This document shows positions 57,109-64,000 of a DNA stretch of 64,000 bases, piece by piece; positions within the stretch are counted from its first letter, which is position 1, and each line of letters starts with the position of its first letter. The translations under genes were made by a program, and so were the position numbers. The notes under the pieces were generated by a model. The model worked only from the letters and a program-made list of their open reading frames with translations. It had not been told where the DNA came from and did no database searches. The DNA comes from Cynocephalus volans (lineage: Eukaryota > Chordata > Mammalia > Dermoptera > Cynocephalidae), in the NCBI RefSeq assembly GCF_027409185.1, contig NC_084463.1:113714133-113778132 (forward strand), read 5' to 3'.

Positions 57109-58082
57109 TAGAGGGACTCACCTGACCTAAAAGTCTGTAGCTTCCCAAGGTAGGTATAAAAATGGCCATTTCTGAGGGAGATCTCATGAACTTGTTTTTA
57201 AATTGTCCTGTTAAAAATGTTTGAGGTGTGGGGTTTTGTGTGGAGGAACTGGAGGAGGGGATCTTCAGATATGGCTCTATTTATCACTAGGATGTTTCAT
57301 TTATAGAGGGTTCTAGAGGGTCCAGAATTTATTAGTATTGAAATACAATTTCCAGTAGAGGTTATAGATTTAGGAAAAGGTTCTGGAGGAAGGGAGTGGT
57401 GAGCACTAGGCAGATTATGAAGGAGGTAAGCCAAGAGTGTAGAGTTCTAGTCAGAACCCTAAGGGTCTCCTGGGGATCCTTTATTTTCTATTTCTTGACC
57501 TGAATGTGATTACATGAGTGAGTTCACTTTTTGATTATTCACTGATTAAGCTGTACTTGTGAACTTCTCTGTATTAGACGTCAAAAAGTTTATTTTTAAG
57601 ATACTCTTTCCTACATCATTGAAAGTTGCTTTGTTTTTTAATGCCCTTTTCTGGACCTCACCATCATTTTAAAATAGTAATTCTACAGAAAGCCCTCCAA
57701 ATTTAAGAATTACAGTGGAGTTTAAGACAGACTGCCTGAAGACCACACTTTGAGTAATACTGCCTCCCCCATTTTCAAGGTAAAATTGAGGAAATAACTC
57801 AACAATATTCAAAACAGTCTTTGCTAGCCCCAAACCTAGTACATCGTTGTCTAGCTCATGTACCACAGAACTTCATCCTGAAGGCTGGTTTTATCCAGAC
57901 ACTGAGGAAGAAAGACCTTGCAGAGCTTTATGAGGCCTGATTTCACTAGCTCTGTGGGAAGTATAGAATAGTCTGCTGCCTTAAATCTGGAATCTGTTAA
58001 TGTGGTGGATGAGCTTCTGAGGCATCCACCTGTTCAAAGAGCTGCAACTTATTCCCTATTCCTATAACAAGAGCTTAGCCCA

Positions 58083-58172
58083 GGGCAGCAAACTATCACT
58101 CCAGGGCCAAATCTCTATTCCCTGATTTTGTAAATAAAATTTTATTGGAACATAGCCACAGAGAGCCTTGAA
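58083..58172. mobile_element. Fragment of the MER3-like hAT element
   Basis: 'ggcagcaaactatcactcca' and 'gtaaataaaattttattgga' plus 'acatagccaca' match the middle of the element at 53165-53372. Confidence 0.55.
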
Positions 58173-58713
58173 TTGTGTTTTGGTATCCATTTATATTTGT
58201 ATTTTGTTTAGATATTTTCCTGAGAATAAGTTCTAAATCGAAGAGTATGCATATGTTCTTAGTAGATACTGCAGAACAGTTTCCCAAGGTGATTGTACTC
58301 TCTTCTGCTGTACTGGCAGTGTTATGAGGTCTCCAGTTGTTCCATACCATCATCTACAAGTTTAAGAACAACTGGGTGTATTGTACCTATAGAGCTGCCC
58401 TGAGACTATAGTCTGATATCCTACTTTATGAGTGTTTGAAGGCTTGTTAAGTCTCTTTCAGACAGTAAGTAGGTATGGCTTGTAAGTTTTGTCATGCCCT
58501 CAGACGTGGTATAAAACTGTTTCTGCTAAAATCATTACTTACCTTTCCCAAAATTAAAAAATGGGTATATGTGCGTGTGAATATTGCAATGTCTAGTGCA
58601 GAGATAAAATAGTTGTTGGTCTTACTTTGGTGATATATATTTTTTCCTAGTCTAAAAATTATACTCATAAGTAAATGTTTTTTTCCAGAAAAAAGGGCCA
58701 TTAAAAATTTTAA

Positions 58714-58808
58714 GGGCTGGCCAATTAGCTCAGTTGATTACATACAGCATGGTGCCGATAACACCAAGGTCTAGGCTTTGATCCCTGTTCCAGCCAGCCA
58801 CCAAAAAA
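58714..58808 (+). repeat. CYN SINE, monomer
   Basis: Sense copy: GGGCTGGCCAATTAGCTCAG, then 'cagcatggtgccgataacac', 'caaggtctaggctttgatcc', a 3' end 'ccagccagcc' and a short A tail. It is more diverged than 39012-39112 and its B box is damaged. The AT-rich flanks (aaaaatttt) probably are the target duplication. Confidence 0.85.
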
Positions 58809-58924
58809 AATTTTTTAGCCTGTTTCTGAAACATTACTGATCAAGCTGACTGCTGAAGGAGCGTACTGAGAATCTCTGCCATAGAAGTAAAGGAAGATGA
58901 ATGAGGAAATGTAATTGTGTGCCC

Positions 58925-59120
58925 AGTCCTTTGTGTGTTTATTAGATTTAATCCTTGCACAAATGCTACGAGGTGGAAGGAGGTGGATAGATACATTATT
59001 TGTGTTTTAGAGGTAAGGAAACTACAAAACCAACAGGTAAGTAAACTTACCCCCGAGATAAATGGGTGAGCCTGGATTCCAACCCAGGCTTGCTAGATTC
59101 AGAGCCCCAGGGCTTCCTAT
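58925..59120 (-). repeat. MIR SINE
   Basis: 'taatccttgcacaaatgcta', 'tgttttagaggtaaggaaac' and 'gagcctggattccaacccag' are the reversed MIR core and tRNA-related part. Confidence 0.75.
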
Positions 59121-59584
59121 TGGCTCTGGATTATTGGAAAGGTGTGTTTTCACAAAGGGCCTACTTTATTTAGCAGAAAGCAGTTTATAAGCAGGGCCTG
59201 ATTTCGTTCAGTACTGAAAATGGCTTCACTAGACATTTAGTTTTACTATATTTTTCAAAGTACTGTGTTTTTCAAAGGCAGTTAAGTCCAATACAGGTTC
59301 AATACATATTTTCATGATTACATGATTATATTTAGGGTAAGGTAGGGTGGAGTTGGAAACAAATTCGCTGATCTTTGATATGTGATTATTTCTTAACCTG
59401 AGAATATTTTCTTTTTATTCAAATAGATATCTTGTGAATAAGTCCATCTAGATGGTCTTCTGAGTTCCAAGTTTGACAGTAGATCTGTTTTTTTTTAAAT
59501 CTTGTTGGCTGCTTCTGGAAATGGCCCTCAGGGCAATACTGGTTAAGTCTAATTGACTTTGAATTTTAGCTGCTTAAGAGTCCA

Positions 59585-59722
59585 ACTCGGTGGGTCTTGG
59601 CCCCACCCACCACCAACCTCAGCCAGGACAGGAATGGAACCAGTCATGGGCCAGTTGTGCCTCCTATTTCCCCCTCCCCTCCAACATCTTAGAATGTAAT
59701 TATTAAAAAGAAAAAAAAAAAA
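59585..59722 (+). mobile_element. Possible 5'-truncated relative of the composite at 45663
   Basis: It has a GC-rich part ('tcttggccccacccaccacc'), a pyrimidine-rich part ('ttgtgcctcctatttccccc'), then 'ccaacatcttagaatgtaat', 'tattaaaaag' and an A tail. The 45663 element ends with a similar series: C/T-rich stretch, 'caatatcctagaatataaaa', 'attaataaaa', A tail. The likeness is by eye and moderate. Confidence 0.4.
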
Positions 59723-60405
59723 ATAAAAGTCTACCTGAACCAGTTAACAGTCAAATTTCTATACTGTCTTGCCAGTTTGGCCCATCAATTTTTAGTGTAG
59801 AATTATATGAAATTTTTAAGGGTTCTTTGGCTAAAATTCACCTTATTTCGTATGTTATAATTTTCTGTAGAGCAGATTCTTGTCTATTACATGCAATTAG
59901 TAAAATCCTAAACTTGAATGCTATTCTTTTCTCCTATAGTGACGAATCGTACACCTTTAGAACTGTATAGAACCTTCAAGATCGTCTTATTCCAACCCCT
60001 TCAGTTTCTCTGAACTTCTCTTCTGGTGCTATGCAGTCAGTCCTTATCCATGAGTTGATAAGGATCTTTTACCTTGCTGAAGAACAAGTAGAAACTTTTT
60101 ATGCCTTCTATAAATGTGGAATTTACTTAAAATATATTGGTCCAGATTTAACTGTGCCCATTTCTAAGTATGTGTGTACTGAGTGACCTTAGGCAAGAAA
60201 AGCTTATTAAGGAGACTTGTGGGAAGTAGTATCTGAAGACATGAGAAATACAGTTTTTGTTTAATAAATTTTTCTTTTCCTTTTTTCCATTTGCTATATA
60301 TTTTTCTCATCACTGATGAGTCTTCTGTAAAACTTTGTTCTTATTTTACCTGGTTGGCTCGTGGAATTGCCTCTCATTTCTTCTTTCTCCATAATCCACT
60401 TCCTA

Positions 60406-60492
60406 TATGAAAGGCTACTTCAAAAAGTTCATGGAAGGATTTATATTATCTTTTAATTATATTTTTCCATGAACTTTTTGAAGTACCCTCAT
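60406..60492. mobile_element. Short Tc1/mariner-like inverted-repeat element (MITE), copy 2
   Basis: Arms 'tacttcaaaaagttcatgga' (left) and 'tccatgaactttttgaagta' (right) are perfect inverses of 20 bp with a 36-bp AT-rich middle. A TA dinucleotide flanks the extended ends on each side, as in Tc1/mariner insertion. It is clearly related to 39950-40034. Confidence 0.72.
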
Positions 60493-62509
60493 ACTTGTCA
60501 CATTTGTCATACTGCTTAGCAAGTGTTCGAAACAACTGGCTGACATTATATTAAAAATTTTAATTTGGGTTGATTTTAGTTTAATGCAGGCAAAGGAATT
60601 CCCATTTCTTGGCAATGAAAAGCTGTCTTTTTTTTCAAATGGTGGATTTTTGTGCTTTCCTGGTTATTGGAATAGCCTAATCTTCCACTTTAATAAATTT
60701 GTCTGTTTAAAGAACTCTTTTAAAAAATTGAAAATGAGAGAGAAGATCTTATCTTTAACCACTTAACTAAATTTCTAAAACTAATGAGACAACATGATTA
60801 GCTTTCCGTTAATATTACGACATTCATTAACAGAATATAATTACATTACAAAGATGTAGTTATATTGGTTGGGGTGCTTGCTACCTTAGAAGTTCTGTGG
60901 TTCTCTATTTGATGCCATTTCAGACTTTTTTGCATGTGACCTGTGTGTTCTCCTTTTACAAATAAGGAAATGGATTCAGAGTAGTAGTTTTATCTTAGGA
61001 TCTCATGGCATCTAAGTAAGTGGCAGAATCTAGTAAAGTAAATATGTCTTAACTTAAGTAGCTTTGTATAATTTTTTTCTTAATGTAATTATAAATGCAA
61101 ATATATGGAACTTTTCTTTTTTACAGCCACTAGGAAAACCCTCTTTGACAAGTAAGGCCAAGTGAATTCTTGATAGTAAGGGTGACATGGTTTTTAGCAT
61201 TTTGCTGGTTTTTAGAAAGATTTCTGCCTCTAACTTTTGAACCAAACATTATAGTGTTTTTTGAAGAAAATACCTAGTTACACTGCTAGGTGATGTTTTT
61301 TAAGGTAGCTCAAGAACAGTGAAAATAAACATGAATCATATTTTACAGTCCTGTTCCCACTCTTCTCAAGTGCACGGTAATGATGATGCTGCTGCTTTTC
61401 TTGTACTGCAGAGCTGCAGCTACTTTTCAACAGATAATAGGAGCTTTTAGATATCTTTCTGTGTAGTAGGAATATAAACAGCATGCTCTGGAAGGATTGA
61501 AAGCATTTCTTTTCTGGCTTTTGCTTTTCCATTAGTTTCTGCCCACACTGGCAGGACTGTGTGTAAGATGTGACAAGTCTGGACTTCCCTTAGAAGAATT
61601 CTCATTTTTACTGGCTTTGCCTATAAGTTAGTAGGGGGAAGTATGGGGGGCTGAGAGTACCTAGAGACAGAGTTTAAAAATACTTAGTGCTTGTAAACTT
61701 TAAGGTGGCATTGTGGTAAGTTATGGGAGTTCTATTTTTTCCACCATGAAGAAAACTGTGTAAGTCATTATAGTGGTATAAATTTACATATGAGTAGCTT
61801 TAAACTAGTTGCCTGGGACTGTTAAGAAATAATTTCATTCTACAGCTCTCTTAGCAAACAATCTTTATACTGTTAAGCTTGAGGAGAGAGAATTAAGTTT
61901 GGTTAAAATTTTCTATTTCGTGTTAACAGATTTACTGTTTAGGCTTTAGAATGGAAGATGTCCTGATAAGGAAGAAACTGCATATTTGTGTTTTGTTTTG
62001 TTTTGTTTTTAATTAGAGGGAAAACTGCGTAATTTTTTAACTTTTTTGTCTTAAATGCTTATATACACCTATGGAAAATTTTCTGATGCCTCTTATGGTA
62101 TCTAGTAGATGCTTAATAAATATTTGTTGAATAAATTTTTACATAAGAATAAAATCTCAGATAATTAGATAACTGGTTCCAGGTTATGTTCTCAGGACAC
62201 TGTTTAACATATATTTTGTATGTAATTGTCATTAATATCTACCAGATTTGTTTGGTATATTGATGCAGAATTATTCTTCATATTTCCCATACAGGGTTAT
62301 TAACAGTTGAACTTTATTGCTCTGTAGTTTTAATTAGACTTTCAGTCATTGAATCTTGAAATAGTCTCAGTTATAACCTACTAAGATAACCATTTAATTT
62401 ATTGTGCAAACTGGAACACTTTTGAGAAAGGGGGCTTTATTCAAAATTAAGCTGGATAGAATATATACCAGGCATGTTACAGGCACACCGGGACATATGG
62501 CCACCCGAT
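60493..62509. other. Intronic sequence with small MIR/L2 remnants
   Basis: 60940-61035 has a reversed MIR remnant ('ttacaaataaggaaatggat', 'taagtaagtggcagaatcta'), and 62085-62140 an L2/MIR tail ('gtagatgcttaataaatatt'). A 25-base stretch at 61127-61151 has good splice signals on both sides (see findings). There are no other features. Confidence 0.4.
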
Positions 62510-64000
62510 TTTATTTCTTAAGGTAAACTTTTTATTTAAATAAAACGTAAATTCAGAAAGTTCATGCATCTTAAGTAGACAGCTTGATGAATTTTTAATA
62601 AATGAGCCATCCAGATCAAGAAATAGAACATAACGAATATCCCAGAAGCCTCCTTCACATCCTCTTCTGGTCACTTCTTCCTCCCCACAAGGTAATCATT
62701 GTTCTGACTTTTAGCCATAGATGAGTTTTGCTGATTTTTGAACTTTATGTAAATGGCATCACGTAGTATACACTCTTTGTACATGGCCTCATTGGCTTAA
62801 TGTTCTTTTGTGAGATCCATCATGTTGTGTATAGCGATAGTTGCTTCATTTTCATTGTTTTTAAATATTCCATTGCATGTATATACCACAGTTTATATGG
62901 TATACTGTTGAGGAACATTTGGGTAGTTTCAATTTTGGGCCAGTAGTAATAGTGCTGCTATAATCCTATTTGTTTATGTCTTTCGGTGAACATACACACT
63001 CATTTCTGTTGGGTATATAATTAGTATATAATTAGGACTAGAATTGCTAGGTCATAGGATATGTGAATGTTAATTAAGCTTTAGTAGGTAATACCACTTT
63101 TCCTAAGTATTAACACCAATCTGTACTTCTCCCACAGTAGATGAGAGTTTTGGTTACTCTGCATCCTTATCAATGCTACATGTATTATCTTTTTCATTTT
63201 AGCTATTCTGGGGGCAGTGTAAGGGGATCACATAGTGGTTTTAACTTGGAAACTAATGAAGTTGAGCCCCTTTTCATTTGCTAATTGGCCATCTGATTCC
63301 TCTTTTGTAATGCCTTTTGGATACTTTGTTTAAGCTTTGCTCGGTTTTCTATGGCTTTCTTTTCCTTATGGATGTGGAGTTCTTTACGTATTCTGGATAT
63401 TAATCTGTTTTTATTATATAGATTACAAACATTTTTTATTCTGGTTTGCTTTTTCTCATTAGTAGTATCTTGGCATGAAGTTAATTTTAGTGTCGTCCTA
63501 TTAATCAGTATTTTCTTTTTTGTTTAGCACTGTGTCCTAATTAAGAGATGTTTGCCTACCCAAAGGTCATGGAAATATTCTGTGTCTTCTAGAAACATAA
63601 TTGTTTACTTTTCACATTTAGATCAACAGTCTATCTGGAATGGATTTCTGTGTATAGTGTGAGGTAGAGATCAAAATTTAAGTTTTTAAAATGGATATCC
63701 AATTGACTGCACCATTCTCTCCTCATCCCAATGCTGCATTCCTGTAGCTTTATAATACTTCTTGGTATAAGGTAATGTAAGTACTCCAGCTTTGTTATTC
63801 TTCATTTTTGTCTTGGCTATTCTTGGCCCTTTGTATTTCCATAAACATTTGAAAATCTCAGTTTCCATATACAATTAAAAACAGCCTCTATTTCGATTGG
63901 GATTATTTGAATCTAAGGATTGTGAGTTTACATCTTTATAGTTCCAAGTCTCCCAATCTAGGAATATAGTATGTGTCTCCATTTATTTAGGTATTGTTTA
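62510..64000 (-). mobile_element. Old LINE-1 3' part, antisense, running off the window
   Basis: Blocks in order: 'tcatgcatcttaagtagaca' (3' UTR), 'caaggtaatcattgttctga', 'atcatgttgtgtatagcgat', 'gaactagaattgctaggtca'-type sequence near 63030, and minus-strand frame 63686-63874 with KCLWKYKGPRIAKTKM and TLPYTKKYYKATG, the ORF2 region after the polymerase. It continues past position 64000. Confidence 0.72.

Noticed and set aside
1..64000. CRISPR arrays, operons, phage or bacterial insertion sequences
   Set aside because: No regular direct repeats with unique spacers and no prokaryotic gene layout. All repeats found are mammalian interspersed elements.

Overview
This window is mammalian nuclear DNA. 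It is AT-rich, packed with old interspersed repeats, and has no open reading frame longer than 358 codons; the longest ones lie inside a dead LINE-1. The species clue is a SINE present seven times (2778, 7615, 27046, 31502, 39012, 48891, 58714), plus one fragment at 44517. It is a bare tRNA-Ile-like monomer or dimer with an A-rich tail and no tRNA-unrelated body. From established knowledge this is the t-SINE/CYN family of colugos (Dermoptera), so Galeopterus or Cynocephalus is the likely source. No Alu, B1/B2, Bov or Can SINE is seen. The species call is an inference.

Layout. Positions 1-13185 are mainly minus-strand LINE-1 relics of several ages, including a four-level nest at 5739-8028. Positions 13357-19062 hold LTR elements: a complete two-LTR MaLR element on the minus strand, an MLT2 LTR with 5-bp target duplication, an MLT1 LTR and an MLT2 fragment, plus a MER20 fragment. 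Positions 19063-25562 are an essentially full-length plus-strand LINE-1 with GC-rich 5' UTR, ORF1, ORF2, G-rich 3' UTR and A tail. It is inactivated by frameshifts, stops and a changed reverse-transcriptase catalytic codon. Positions 25563-36150 are mostly unique sequence with L2, MIR, hAT-type and CYN copies. Positions 36170-37370 are a strong CpG island with four CCAAT boxes and a good splice donor at 37022/37023. This is probably the promoter and untranslated first exon of a plus-strand gene whose first intron fills the rest of the window. I cannot name the gene and see no convincing coding exon.

The most unusual items are retrotransposition products. (1) Two tailless insertions of 5' tRNA halves, each with perfect target-site duplications and each ending in the anticodon loop: tRNA-Ile(UAU) at 32555-32596 and a CYN/tRNA-Ile-like half at 44517-44557. 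(2) A 1.56-kb composite at 45663-47226 with LINE-1-5'UTR-like start, VNTR-like GC-rich units, pyrimidine-rich segment and A tail, an SVA-like layout, with a possible truncated relative at 59585-59722. (3) A rearranged LINE-1 at 43239-45248 that does not fit simple twin priming. (4) A 275-codon open antisense frame in the LINE-1 5' UTR.

No intact protein-coding gene, functional RNA gene, CRISPR array or prokaryotic feature is supported. Coordinates of old repeats are estimates made by eye; those with target-site duplications are exact to a few bases.
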